Shown here piece by piece: positions 17,918 through 27,100 of a stretch of 64,000 nt of DNA. The translations under genes and the position numbers were made by a program. The DNA is from Hominenteromicrobium mulieris (GTDB lineage Bacteria > Bacillota > Clostridia > Oscillospirales > Acutalibacteraceae): the NCBI GenBank assembly GCA_021029595.1, contig JAJJOY010000001.1, positions 434,001-498,000 of the forward strand, given 5' to 3'. Positions within the stretch are counted from its first letter, which is position 1. Each line of letters opens with the position of its first letter. The notes under the pieces are model-generated. The model was not told the origin of the DNA, did not search any database, and was given only the letters and a program-made list of their open reading frames with translations.

Positions 17918-18043
17918 GCAAATTCCTCCTAAAATCAAAAAGGCGCACGAACCCCATACAGTCCGCGCGCCTCCGCTGGCACAATTTAATCCTATAAAAA
18001 CAAGATCCGGCGCTTCAACGCCCTCGCAGCTTCCTGCCGCAAT
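17918..18043 (-). promoter_or_regulatory. larC 5' leader with attenuator, riboswitch candidate of unknown class
   Basis: The predicted transcript starts near 18043 and runs about 125 bases before larC. It contains hairpins GCGGC-AGGAA-GCTGC and GGCGT-TGA-A-GCGCC, an AT-rich hairpin, then a GC-rich stem (17971-17967 with 17946-17942, extended with mismatches) followed by TTTTT at 17941-17937: a terminator immediately in front of the larC ribosome site. That layout is typical of metabolite- or metal-sensing leaders. It does not match my memory of the NiCo (czcD) consensus. Confidence 0.5.
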
Positions 18044-18049
18044 AAATAC

Positions 18050-18078
18050 AGTATACCGCCCCAAAGCGATGATGTCAA
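18050..18078 (-). promoter_or_regulatory. Sigma-A promoter of larC
   Basis: On the minus strand TTGACA (18078-18073), 17-base spacer, TATACT (18055-18050): a near-consensus promoter that defines the larC leader. Confidence 0.85.
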
Positions 18079-18140
18079 GCCAAACCAGAACCGCAAAGTC
18101 TTTCCCCCGCGAAAAAACACAAATTTTCGCAAAAACAGGG

Positions 18141-18169
18141 TTGACTTTTGCACACCGATGTATTATAAT
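18141..18169 (+). promoter_or_regulatory. Sigma-A promoter of the second tRNA-Tyr
   Basis: TTGACT (18141-18146), 17-base spacer, TATAAT (18164-18169). The 93-base leader to the tRNA contains a short terminator-like hairpin (AACGGG-TTT-CCCGTT) and the block shared with the other tRNA-Tyr. Confidence 0.85.
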
Positions 18170-18262
18170 AACGATTGTCTCAAGCGAGCAGTGTGTTCGC
18201 CTTGCAACAAACGGGTTTCCCGTTTTTATAATATGAGTTTGCGTTTACGCAACTCTGTATAT

Positions 18263-18347
18263 GGAGGAGTTCCCGAGTGGCCAAAGGGGACAGACTGTAA
18301 ATCTGCTGCTTCTAGCTTCGGTGGTTCGAATCCACCCTCCTCCACCA
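18263..18347 (+). tRNA. tRNA-Tyr (anticodon GTA), second copy in inverted orientation
   Basis: 85 bases with encoded CCA, identical to the minus-strand copy except for A instead of T in the variable arm (TTCTAGC). Its upstream 40 bases are also shared with that copy. The conjugative element begins a short distance downstream. Confidence 0.97.
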
Positions 18348-18350
18348 TCT

Positions 18351-18383
18351 GGGGTGGACACTTTAGATGTCCACCCCGTTTTT
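18351..18383 (+). terminator. Terminator of tRNA-Tyr
   Basis: A perfect 10-bp stem (18351-18360 with 18368-18377) followed by GTTTTTG; it marks the last clear host feature before the conjugative element. Confidence 0.9.
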
Positions 18384-18859
18384 GTCAGTATTCATGCGGG
18401 TTTGCGGGCTTTTTAGAGCGCAAAATCCAAAATGATTTTCCATAGATGCCTTTTCCATAAAATGGCAATATCAAGATTTTTCGTGAGCAGATGCGGGGCT
18501 TCCGCCTGAAAATTCAGGCCGGAGGCCCCGCTTTTTTGCGTTTACCACCCTTTTTTCCCGTTGTCGGAAATGCAGAAGTTTCCGGCAGTTTCATAGATAG
18601 ATTGACGAATCCCTAAAACGGGCCAATTTTAAGCCCTCAAGATACAAGGGGGTAGTGCGCCCTTTTTTAGAACCTCTCCGGCAGGCCGCCGGGGAGGTTT
18701 TTCGCAGCGATTTTTCGCTTTCCCCCTCTCCCACACCCTCACCCCCTAATTACTTACCAGCTGGGAAAGAACAAGCATTTCTTTCCAGCAAGCATACTCT
18801 AAGCCCCCAAACAAAGCCCTCAAGTTTTCAACAACCGTCAAGAAAGGATGAGCAAAACC
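18384..18859. other. Left-end noncoding region of the element
   Basis: About 470 bases without a convincing gene. It holds a strong terminator (18493-18510 with 18514-18531, then T6), a second one (18671-18682 with 18688-18699, T5) and a copy of the dispersed 18-mer discussed in the findings at 18756-18773. The integration junction is expected somewhere between 18384 and about 18660. A ParR-binding centromere would be expected near here, but I see no clear set of direct repeats. Confidence 0.5.
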
Positions 18860-19780
18860 ATGAACATCGGCATAGACCACGGCTATTACGCCATCAAAAC
18901 CCGGCATTTTTCTTTCCCAGCCGGTATCTCAGAATATTCCCACGAGCCCTACACCCTGCAGAACACGCTGGAGTACGGCGGGAAGTTTTTCGTGTGCGGG
19001 ACGGGCAGGCAGCCCATCCTGCGAAACAAGATGGAGAACGACAACTACTACCTGCTTACCCTTGCCGCTATCGCCAAAGAGATTAAACAGCGCGGAGAAA
19101 AGGCTGAGTGTTCCGTAAACCTCGCAGCAGGGCTGCCTCTGGCCGGATTTGGCCGTGAGAAAAAGCCCTTCCGGGAATACCTTCTCCGTTCTTCCCAGCC
19201 GGTGTGCTTCAAATTTGAGGGAATCCCCTACAAAGTAACCATCGAGGATGTGAAACTGTTCCCACAGGGGTATTCCGCCATCGCCATCCATCCTGAACTT
19301 ATCCAAAACGAACCTTCTGTTCTGCTCATGGATATCGGCGGCTGGACGGTGGATCTCATGCGGCTGGACAACGGCGTCCCGAACGCTTCAACCTGCCGCA
19401 GCTTGGAGCTCGGCATGATCCGTTGCATCGACGAAACGAAAGAACAGATCCGCCGGGATGTAGGGCTGTCCGTTACCGACGCCCAAGTAGAGCGCGTGCT
19501 GGCTGGAAAAGCCTGCAGCATGGACGAGGACGCCCGAAGCATCATCCAAAAGCAGGGCCGCCTCTACACCGAACGGCTTCTCTCGGCAGCCATGGAATCG
19601 GGGTTTGACCTGAAAGCCATCCCGGTAATCATGCTGGGCGGGGGCGCGGCAGTGGTTAAAGGCAATGTGAGCGAACAGGACGGCCTGTGCCGGGTTTTCG
19701 CCCTGATAGACGACCGTGTGAACGCCGAAGGATTCGAGCGGATTTTTGGGCATTTGTCGGGCGGTGTGAGCAAGGGATGA
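18860..19780 (+). CDS. ParM-like actin-family ATPase (plasmid/ICE segregation)
   Basis: A 306-residue actin-like ATPase that would polymerise to push element copies apart or stabilise the excised circle. It has the actin-fold phosphate-1 loop GIDHGYYAIKT at the N-terminus, phosphate-2 MDIGGWTVDL about residue 155, and the adenosine motif MLGGGAAVVKG about residue 255. I prefer the ATG at 18860 (MNIGIDHG), 12 bases from GAAAGG; the ATG at 18848 abuts that site. The stop overlaps the next gene (ATGA), which is a ParR-like partner. First gene of the element. Confidence 0.85.
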   Translation: MNIGIDHGYYAIKTRHFSFPAGISEYSHEPYTLQNTLEYGGKFFVCGTGRQPILRNKMENDNYYLLTLAAIAKEIKQRGEKAECSVNLAAGLPLAGFGREKKPFREYLLRSSQPVCFKFEGIPYKVTIEDVKLFPQGYSAIAIHPELIQNEPSVLLMDIGGWTVDLMRLDNGVPNASTCRSLELGMIRCIDETKEQIRRDVGLSVTDAQVERVLAGKACSMDEDARSIIQKQGRLYTERLLSAAMESGFDLKAIPVIMLGGGAAVVKGNVSEQDGLCRVFALIDDRVNAEGFERIFGHLSGGVSKG

Positions 19781-20052
19781 ACAGGCCCCTATTCGGGTTT
19801 CGCCCCAACCTCCAGAATGAACGCCACCGCAGGGCTTGGGAAATCCTGCAGGCTGTGCCGGACGGGCAGAAAAACGCCTTTCTGGTGCAGGCTATTTTGG
19901 AGAGCCAAGAAAAGGAAACCTTTGAAACTACCCTGCGGCGGGTACTGCGGGAAGAACTTCAAGCTGTCCCTTCCCAGCCTGTGAAGCAGCCGGAGGAAGC
20001 CATCCCGCAGGAGATGATGGGCTTCCTCGGTTCCTTGCTGGGAGAAGATTAA
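19777..20052 (+). CDS. Small ParR-like adaptor protein
   Basis: A 91-residue protein translationally coupled to the ParM-like gene through an ATGA overlap. Its N-terminal half (LNERHRRAWEILQAVPDGQKNAFLVQAIL) resembles the ribbon-helix-helix DNA-binding part of ParR proteins, and the end EEMMGFLGSLLG-like segment could be the ParM-interaction tail. In type II segregation systems parR follows parM, as here. The family call rests on position and general look rather than on a diagnostic motif. Confidence 0.6.
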   Translation: MNRPLFGFRPNLQNERHRRAWEILQAVPDGQKNAFLVQAILESQEKETFETTLRRVLREELQAVPSQPVKQPEEAIPQEMMGFLGSLLGED

Positions 20053-20080
20053 CTCTGTTTAAAACGAAAGGAACCGACTT

Positions 20081-20629
20081 ATGAGAAAAGAAATCTACAA
20101 AATCAAAAACCCCAAGCATATTGTGTTTGGCGATCCCCTGTATTTCGAGGATTTCAAAGGGGCCGAGCTCAAACGCCTCACCGTGGATTACAAACCGCCC
20201 AAATCCTTCGATGCGGCCCGGCTTGTCCTGCTGGAGAAGCCGAATGAGAAATACCCCGAATACACAGACCGGACAATGACGCTTTACCTTGCCCCAAGGC
20301 AGACCATAGACATTTATGCCGATGAGAAGATCTACGCCTTCCAAAAAATAGATGGCAAATCCATCGGCGTAGATACCGCCCGCTATTACCTCAGCATTGA
20401 CGGGCGCGACGATATAATCAGGACCGGCGCGGATGGCTGGTGGGGCAGCTTTGAGGAATACTATCGGGAAAACGGAAAAGGCCGCATTTCAGACGCCGTT
20501 GTCCTGACGGTTGCAATACCGGAAGAACAGGATTTTAACTGGATGAAGCAGATGGCCGGATATTTCTTTGAGGATATGCAGCCGGTCACCCCCAAAAAGC
20601 AAAAGAAAATGGATGGGCCAAGCCGCTGA
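20081..20629 (+). CDS. Hypothetical element protein with GDPLYF motif
   Basis: A 182-residue cytoplasmic protein with AACGAAAGGAAC as ribosome site. It opens with NPKHIVFGDPLYFEDFKG and later shows IIRTGADGWWGSFEEYY. The combination of a GDP-x-Y motif and a DGWWG-type motif recalls a family of phage and mobile-element proteins with a short beta-rich fold, often annotated only as hypothetical. No enzymatic motif is recognised. It follows the segregation pair and precedes a strong regulatory region. Confidence 0.65.
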   Translation: MRKEIYKIKNPKHIVFGDPLYFEDFKGAELKRLTVDYKPPKSFDAARLVLLEKPNEKYPEYTDRTMTLYLAPRQTIDIYADEKIYAFQKIDGKSIGVDTARYYLSIDGRDDIIRTGADGWWGSFEEYYRENGKGRISDAVVLTVAIPEEQDFNWMKQMAGYFFEDMQPVTPKKQKKMDGPSR

Positions 20630-20705
20630 AAACCCCAAACATAGCCCTTGTTGGTTGTGACGTTTGTCAGCCCTGCTTTGGCTGAAAGGTTGTTGCTCTT
20701 GGTGA

Positions 20706-20734
20706 TAGCTTTATCAGGCGGGTTGCAGTATGCT
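20706..20734 (+). promoter_or_regulatory. Element-specific promoter, copy A
   Basis: TAGCTT (20706-20711), a 17-base spacer and TATGCT (20729-20734). The same pattern with a related spacer recurs at 39387 and 63945. It lies 45 bases upstream of the ribbon-helix-helix gene. Confidence 0.6.
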
Positions 20735-20778
20735 TGTGTTGCCCGAAAGGGAAAGAAAAGAAAAAGGAGCGACAGAGC

Positions 20779-21372
20779 ATGGAAACCAAGGGCATCACCT
20801 GCAAAATCCCATTAGACCTGCACAATCGCATCAGCGAGGAAATCAGGGAAACAGAAAGCACAATCAGCAAATTCATCGAAATGGTCATTATGGAGCACTA
20901 TGAGAAAGGGGCTGTCAAAGTCATGGAAAAAGGAAGAACATTAGCGTTTCAGGTGAGCGAGGAATTGTTCCAGAGGGTAAAGGAATACCTTGAAAACTAC
21001 GAGAAAAACTACCACCGCCGCCTTACCCAAAAGGAATTCGTGATCAGTTTGATCGAACAGGCGCTGGAAGAAGCGGAAGAAGAATTCGAAGCCGCCAGAG
21101 CCGCCCAAGAGGAAGCACGGGCCAATCGGTTTAATCCTCTGACCGGATCATTTTATGGAGAAGCCGATGATACAGAAGCAGAAAATCCGGCAGAGAGTTT
21201 GGAAATCAACGAGGGCGAGGAAATCCCCGCAGAGGGAGATGACAGCGACGAGAACTGCCCCGACGAGGATGATGAGGACGTCATGCCGGAAAGCTGGGAG
21301 CAGGACGATGACGAGGAAGAAGAAGCCGAGCCTGCCGACGAATCCCCTGAAGATGAAGAAACCGAAGAATAA
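20779..21372 (+). CDS. Tandem ribbon-helix-helix protein with acidic tail
   Basis: A 197-residue putative DNA-binding regulator. Residues 1-40 (GITCKIPLDLHNRISEEIRETESTISKFIEMVI) look like an RHH/Arc domain; residues 55-105 (LAFQVSEELFQRVKEYL, LTQKEFVISLIEQALEE) look like a second. The last 80 residues are extremely acidic (runs of Glu and Asp), which could mimic DNA or block dimerisation. ATG at 20779 follows AAAAAGGAGCG. It sits under promoter copy A and before a terminator, so it may be an autoregulated control gene of the transfer operon. Confidence 0.65.
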   Translation: METKGITCKIPLDLHNRISEEIRETESTISKFIEMVIMEHYEKGAVKVMEKGRTLAFQVSEELFQRVKEYLENYEKNYHRRLTQKEFVISLIEQALEEAEEEFEAARAAQEEARANRFNPLTGSFYGEADDTEAENPAESLEINEGEEIPAEGDDSDENCPDEDDEDVMPESWEQDDDEEEEAEPADESPEDEETEE

Positions 21373-21382
21373 CCTTACCAAC

Positions 21383-21433
21383 AACACCCCCACAGGACTG
21401 AGGTACCGCCTCAGCCGCCTGCGGGGGTGTTTT
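21383..21433 (+). terminator. Terminator upstream of the cytosine methyltransferase
   Basis: A 9-bp stem (21383-21391 with 21423-21431) encloses a second stem CTGAG-GTACCGC-CTCAG-like loop and is followed by TTTTC. It lies inside the + strand gene array. Confidence 0.7.
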
Positions 21434-21464
21434 CATATAGATTTCAGTTCACGAAAAAGGGGCG

Positions 21465-21542
21465 ATGTCCATTGATTGTGCTTTAACGATTCATCAAATC
21501 CCTCAAAAGGAGCGTGATATAGAAAACCATACGATATATTGA
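21465..21542 (+). CDS. Possible 25-codon leader ORF overlapping the methyltransferase start
   Basis: An ATG with AAAAAGGGG eight bases upstream opens a 25-residue frame that passes over the methyltransferase ribosome site and stops inside the methyltransferase gene in another frame. It could couple translation of the downstream gene, which has no usable start codon of its own. No similarity is recognised, so this may be chance. Confidence 0.25.
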   Translation: MSIDCALTIHQIPQKERDIENHTIY

Positions 21543-22557
21543 CCTGTTCTCCGGCATCGGCGGGTTCCGGGAAGGGCTCGCCCGCGCCGGAGGGTTTACC
21601 TGCGTAGGCCATTGCGAAATCGACGAAAAGGCAAACCAAAGCTATGAAGCCCTGTTCGATACAAAAGGAGAGTGGTTTTGTGAAGATATCCGAAAAGCCG
21701 ATCCAAACGGCATCCCCGACTTCGACCTGCTGTGCGGCGGATTTCCCTGCCAGTCTTTTTCGATTGCTGGACACCGTGGAGGATTCGACGATCCAAGAGG
21801 TACCCTGTTCTTTGAAATTGCCCGGCTGACTGCGGCAAAAAGACCTGCGTATCTGCTGCTTGAAAATGTTCCCGGACTGCTTAACCATGACGGGGGCAGG
21901 ACATTTGCGGCCATCCTCCATGCGCTGGACGGATTGGGGTATGGTCTGGAATGGCAGGTGCTCAACAGCAAGGATTTCGGAGTCCCCCAATCCCGAAAAA
22001 GGGTGTACCTTATCGGATATCTTAATAAAAGATGCAGAGGAAAAGTATTTCCTTTCACCGAAACAGCAGGCACATCTCTTATACAAATCCGCCCCGGCGC
22101 GCAGGGAGAGCGAGTCTACTCCCCGGAAGGGGTAAGCTGCACCCTCGCGGCGCAGACGGGCGGATTCGGCGGGAAAACCGGTTTGTATGAGGTGGGCCTG
22201 CCCATCAGGGAGAATACAAAAAAGGGGTACAAAATGGCGTATCCCGGCGACAGCATCAATCTGGCGTTTGCTCAGAAAAATACCCGGCGCGGCAGGGTTG
22301 GACGAAAAATCGCCCATACCCTCACCGCCAGCAGCGACCAAGGCACCTTGGAGCCGCTCAAGCGCATCCGCCGCCTGACGCCAAGGGAATGCCTGCGGCT
22401 GCAGGGATGGGCAGATGAACGGATTGATATCGTTTTGCCTCTCCAATCCGACGCCCAGCTATACAAGCAGGCAGGAAACGGCGTGACCGTTACAGTGGTG
22501 GAAGCCATCGGGAAACGGCTTGCCGCCGCCCATCGGGAGGTGACCGCCATCGATTGA
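21520..22557 (+). CDS. dcm: DNA (cytosine-5-)-methyltransferase, start codon unclear
   Basis: A C5-cytosine methyltransferase of about 345 residues that probably protects element DNA in new hosts. Motif I YIDLFSGIGGFREGL is at the N-terminus, motif IV GGFPCQSFS carries the catalytic Cys about residue 77, motif VI ENVPGL, motif VIII QSRKRVYLIG, and motifs IX-X (RRLTPRECLRLQGW, YKQAGNGVTVTVVE) complete the fold. The ribosome site AAAAGGAG is followed eight bases later by the string ATAG directly before AAA ACC ATA CGA, where M-K-T-I-R-Y-I-D-L is expected, so the start slot is TAG in frame. No specificity can be read. No cognate endonuclease is adjacent. Confidence 0.85.
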
Positions 22558-23506
22558 TTTAAAAGACCAATACTTCGGCTGCGAGATTGAGATGACGGGG
22601 CTAACCCGCCAGAAAGCAGCGGAAGCGGTGGCTTCCCTGTTCGGTACCATGGCCCGCCAGACACATGAATCCCGCACCTACGATCCGTGGGAGGTTATAG
22701 ACAACGAGGGCAAAAAGTGGCGGTTTGTCTACGACTCCAGCATCCATGCTTCTCATCGGATCGGGCGGCAGCAGCTTCCCATAAGCGATGGCACCTACAA
22801 GGTGGAGATGAATTCCCCCAAGCTGGAATACAGCGAAATGGGAAAGCTGCAGGAGGTTGTCCGCGCCCTGCGCCATGCGGGGGCTGTCGTGAACGGAAGC
22901 TGCGGGATGCACGTCCATGTGGACGCCTCCAAGCATACCCCACAGAGCCTGAAAAACGCCCTCTCCATCATGTATTCCAAAGAGGACATCCTGTTCAAAG
23001 CCCTCAATGTCAATGAACACCGGGTGGAACGCTGGTGCCAGAAGGTGCGGGAACCCATGCTGGAAAAAATCCGCAAGCTTCCCACCAATACCACCATGGA
23101 ACGCCTCAAGCGGGAATGGTACGGCGGGCGGGATGAAAGCTACGAACATTACAACTGGACGAGATATTACGCCCTGAACCTGCATTCGGTGTTCTATCGC
23201 AGCACCTTGGAATGGCGCTGTTTTGAAAGCACCCTCCATGCAGGAAAAGTCAGGGCAAATATCACGCTGGCGCTGGCCATCTCCGCGCTGGCCATCAACC
23301 AGAGCCGGACGGTGATGCGGAAAACCGAGATCAGCGAAAACCCCGCCTTTACCTTCCGCACCTTCCTTTTACGGCTGGGCCTCATCGGGCCGGAATACAA
23401 AAATGTGCGGGAACATCTGCTCTCGAACCTCCCCGGCGACCGGGCATGGCGGTATGACAAAGCCCAATACCCCAGCCTGCAAAACCGCCGAAACCAAGAA
23501 CGATAA
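22550..23506 (+). CDS. Amidoligase family protein (glutamine-synthetase-like COOH-NH2 ligase)
   Basis: A 318-residue protein of the amidoligase_2 family, predicted to form amide bonds by ATP-dependent ligation like glutamine synthetase. The N-terminus DLKDQYFGCEIEMTG carries the FG-x-E-x-E metal-binding motif; GSCGMHVHVDASKHT and RSTLEWRCFESTL supply further active-site residues. GGGAGG lies nine bases before TCG ATT GAT, so no ATG is available: the slot is TCG (22550) or ATT (22553); the first ATG (22592) would delete the active-site motif. Overlaps the methyltransferase stop. Neighbouring gamma-glutamylcyclotransferase suggests a paired make-and-remove gamma-glutamyl modification. C-terminus is basic and ends in QER. 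Confidence 0.85.
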   Translation, partial: SIDLKDQYFGCEIEMTGLTRQKAAEAVASLFGTMARQTHESRTYDPWEVIDNEGKKWRFVYDSSIHASHRIGRQQLPISDGTYKVEMNSPKLEYSEMGKLQEVVRALRHAGAVVNGSCGMHVHVDASKHTPQSLKNALSIMYSKEDILFKALNVNEHRVERWCQKVREPMLEKIRKLPTNTTMERLKREWYGGRDESYEHYNWTRYYALNLHSVFYRSTLEWRCFESTLHAGKVRANITLALAISALAINQSRTVMRKTEISENPAFTFRTFLLRLGLIGPEYKNVREHLLSNLPGDRAWRYDKAQYPSLQNRRNQER

Positions 23507-23517
23507 CACTGGAGGTG

Positions 23518-24057
23518 ATGAAAACCGAAAATTTCAAAAAGCCAACTGGTACACTGCTGTATTTTGCCTATGGAAGCAATATGAACCTAAACCAGATGGC
23601 CTTCCGCTGCCCCGATGCGGAAGTGGTGGATACCGTCCGGCTGGAAGGGTACCGCCTTGCCTTTTGCATGAACGGCGGCGGGAATGGCGTCGCCACTATC
23701 CTGCCGGAAGAAGGAAGCTATGTGGACGGTGTCCTCTGGCGGATCTCCGAACGGGATGAACGGCATCTGGACCATTACGAGGGCTTTCCCTACCTGTACG
23801 GGAAAGAACCTGTTGTGGTAATAGATCAGGATGGGATCAGGCATGAAATCATGGCTTACACCATGAACAGCCCGTACAAGGATACCCCCGCCATGCCCTC
23901 CAAAGCCTATCTGGAAGGAATCCTGAACGGCTGCCGGCAGAACGGGATCGAAACCGCCCCTGTTCTGGAAGCGGTCCGGCTCACTCAGAAGGAACTGCCA
24001 AAAAAAGAAATCCCCCATAAAAAACACCACCGCCGGAAACACGGCGAAGAACGATAA
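23518..24057 (+). CDS. Gamma-glutamylcyclotransferase-like protein
   Basis: A 179-residue protein of the GGCT/AIG2 fold, which releases gamma-glutamyl groups as 5-oxoproline. LLYFAYGSNMNLNQM contains the diagnostic YGSN loop, and HLDHYEGFPYLYGKE the catalytic Glu and the conserved aromatic residues. ATG at 23518 lies only two bases after GGAGG, so translation may in fact begin at the ACC GAA position six bases further. It follows the amidoligase by 11 bases, a neighbourhood known from mobile elements. The C-terminus (HKKHHRRKHGEER) is strongly basic and ends in Glu-Arg. Confidence 0.88.
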   Translation: MKTENFKKPTGTLLYFAYGSNMNLNQMAFRCPDAEVVDTVRLEGYRLAFCMNGGGNGVATILPEEGSYVDGVLWRISERDERHLDHYEGFPYLYGKEPVVVIDQDGIRHEIMAYTMNSPYKDTPAMPSKAYLEGILNGCRQNGIETAPVLEAVRLTQKELPKKEIPHKKHHRRKHGEER

Positions 24058-24067
24058 TCTGAACACT

Positions 24068-24117
24068 GGCCCCCGTGGGATGGAGAATTTTCTCTCCATC
24101 CTGCGGGGGCCTTTTTG
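24068..24117 (+). terminator. Strong terminator directly in front of the surface-protein gene
   Basis: A long GC-rich stem (24068-24086 with 24093-24111, one bulge) followed by TTTTTG ends only 25 bases before the adhesin start, leaving no room for a promoter between them. Confidence 0.85.
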
Positions 24118-24141
24118 TATTTTACGAATAAGGAGAATCGC

Positions 24142-27100
24142 ATGAAAAAACATCTAAAACGGCTGCTGTCCCTGATGATGGCGGTACTGCTCTGTATTGG
24201 CGTTATGCCAAGCAGCGCCTTTGCCGCCTCCTACGATTACGACGGGTACATCTCCATGATCGACCATAACACCAGAGGGTATTCCCTCAGTTCCAATCTT
24301 CCCGCCCCGTTTGGCGGCTACAGTTCCAATAAGTTCACCGAGCTGCGGATCAACGACCTGAAAGCCTTCCGCACTGCCTACTGCATCCAGTTCAGTGTAG
24401 GCGTACACACGGGTATCGGTTATGACCAGTCGGACGATTACGCCGCTTTTACCGCCGAGCAGAAATCCATGATCAACACCGCCCTGACCTTGGGCTACAA
24501 CGTGGAAACCGGAACAAAATACGGCGGCAGCGCCATCGACGAGTACATTGCCACCCAAATCCTCATCTGGCTGATTGCCCACGAGCAATTGGGGACCGGG
24601 TACGAAACGCAGATCGTCAATGAATTTACCGTCAACAGCCCCGCCGCGAAGCCCATCTTCTATCAGCTTCGGGAGAACGTCGTGAATTACCACACCATCC
24701 CGTCCTTTGCCACCGATGATCCAAGCGCGGTCGGGGCATATACCCACGCCCTCAAATACAACGAGAGCAATGGGAAAAACGAAACCACGCTGGTGGATGA
24801 GAACAATGTGCTGGGGAATTTCGCTGTCAGCTATCCGGGCGTGGATTTTTCCGTCAGTGGCAATGAACTGCACGTCTCCACCTCCGAAACCGAATTCGGT
24901 ACCATTACCGCCGAAAAGCGGCTGCCTTCCTCTGTTCCCGGCGTGGTCACAGGCGGCACGAAATACTGGCTGCGGGACGAATACCAGAACGTGGTCACCT
25001 TCGATGTGGAAGGCTCCGCCGAGCCGGTGAAATGCTGCTTTTCCCTTGAAATCAAGGCAGGCGCCCTGCAGCTTGTGAAAACCTCCGAGGATGGCAAGGT
25101 CGAGGGAATCCCGTTCCACATCTCCGGCAACGGCGTCGAAAAAGACGTGGTAACGGGGCCGGATGGCACCATTAAGGTGGATAACCTCCAAGCTGGAAAC
25201 TACACCGTAACCGAAAAGGCCCCGGACAAATACGTCCAGCCTGCTTCCCAGCAGGTGACCATCTACCCCGGCCAGACCTCCAGCGTGAGCTTTTCCAATA
25301 TCCTGAAGAAATTCACCGTGGAGATGGAGAAAAAAGATTCCGGCCATAACAAGCCGAGAAGTACCGAATATGAAGCGCAGGGCGACGCCACTTTGGATGG
25401 CGCTGTGTACGGGCTGTTCAAAGGCGAAACCCTGCTGGATACCTACACCACGGCGAACGGGGGCAAATTTACCACCAAGGAATACCCCTGCGGACCGGAT
25501 TACAGCATCCGTGAAATTTCCCCCAGCGAGGGGTACCTGCTGGACGAAACCGTCTACCCGGTAGGCGCGGAACCGGGCAATTTCACCTTGGAGAACAACA
25601 GCATCCCCATGACTGCCACAGAGGACGTCATTCTCGGCAGCATCGCCATCACCAAGCATACGGATCAGCCTGCCACCCCGGAACAGGAAGAACCGGTCCC
25701 GCAGTCGGAAGCGCCCGACTCCAGTTCTTCGGAAATCCCGGAATCCACCCCTGTGCCGGAAGATGAAGCTGCTTCCTCCAGCCAGCCGGAAGCAAGCGCG
25801 GAATCCGAAGCCCCGGCAGAGCCTGCCGGGGAACCGTCCTCTGAAAGCAGCCCCGCGCCGGAAAGCGAGCCGGAGCCTGCCCCAAGCGCATCAATTGTGC
25901 CGCAGCTTGTCCCTGCGGTTGCCAGCCTTGCCTCCAAAGCCTCTGTTCTTCCTTTGTCCACCACGTCCTCCAGCGATGAAGTGCAGATCGAGCAGCCGGA
26001 GGAAGGCGCGGAGTTTCAGGTTTACCTTGCCAGTGCAGGCAGCTATGGGAACGCCAAGGAAACCGAGCGTGACCTTTTAATCACCGATTCCTATGGTTTT
26101 GCCCGGTCAAAGGATCTTCCATACGGCCTGTATGTGGTGCATCAAACCGCAGGGGCTGAGGGGCAGAAATTTGTCCCCGACTTCTCTGTGTTCATTTCCA
26201 AGCATGGCAAAACCTACTATTATATTCTGAATAACCCCACCTTTACTTCCCTCATCCGGTTTGAGAAAAAGGATCTGGAAAGCGGAAAAATCATCCCTCT
26301 TGCGGGAACTGCTGTCAAAATCCGCAATACCGATACCGGCGAGTGGGTGGTGCAGCACTTGAACTACCCCAGCCCCATCGACATCGACACCTTCGTGACG
26401 GATTCCACAGGCACCCTCATGTTGCCGGAACCTCTTCCGTTTGGAAATTACGAGTTGTATGAACAGCAAAGCCCGTGGGGATATGTGTTCGACGGAGAGC
26501 CGGTTCCCTTTGTGGTGGACGGAACGCAGGACGTCATTACGGTCGAGAAATACAATATCGCGCAGAAAGGAACCATCACCGTTTCCAAAGAGGGCGAGGT
26601 ATTCAGCCACGTGGCAGAAGCAGGCGGGCTGTACCAGCCTCAATACGAGGTGCAGGGCCAGCCGGGCGCTGTCTATGACGTCACCGCATTGGAAGATATC
26701 GTCACCCCGGATGGTACCGTCCACCTGAAAGCCGGTGAACTGGCGGCTACCCTCACCACAGGGAGCGACGGGACCGCCACCTCGGAACCCTTGTATTTGG
26801 GCCGCTATCAGATTTTGGAGCGCACCGCGCCGGATGGCATGGTAATTGATCCAGAACCCAAAGAGGTTACCCTGTCCTATGCCGGGCAGGAAGTGGAGAT
26901 TACCTCCGCAAGCGTTGGTTTTGTCAACGAGCGCCAGAAGGTGGAAATCAGCCTCCAGAAGCTGCTGGAGCAGGACGAAATCTTCTCCATCGGCATGAAT
27001 GAGGAATGGAAAAACATCACCTTCGGCCTGTTCGCCGCAGAGGAACTGACTGCCGCCGATGGAACCTCCATCCCGGCAGACGGGCTGATCGAAACGATTG

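Noticed and set aside
18384-18660. Direct evidence for an attachment site at tRNA-Tyr
   Set aside because: The other end of the element is outside the window, so no direct repeat can be shown; only the position next to the tRNA is suggestive.
18658-19086. Frame containing YLPAGKEQAF upstream of and overlapping parM
   Set aside because: It ends inside parM in another frame, has terminator hairpins within it, and only carries the peptide because of the dispersed 18-mer repeat.
24154-25659. Long minus-strand frame opposite the adhesin (501 codons)
   Set aside because: A shadow of the repetitive adhesin coding sequence; no start signal and no recognisable domain.
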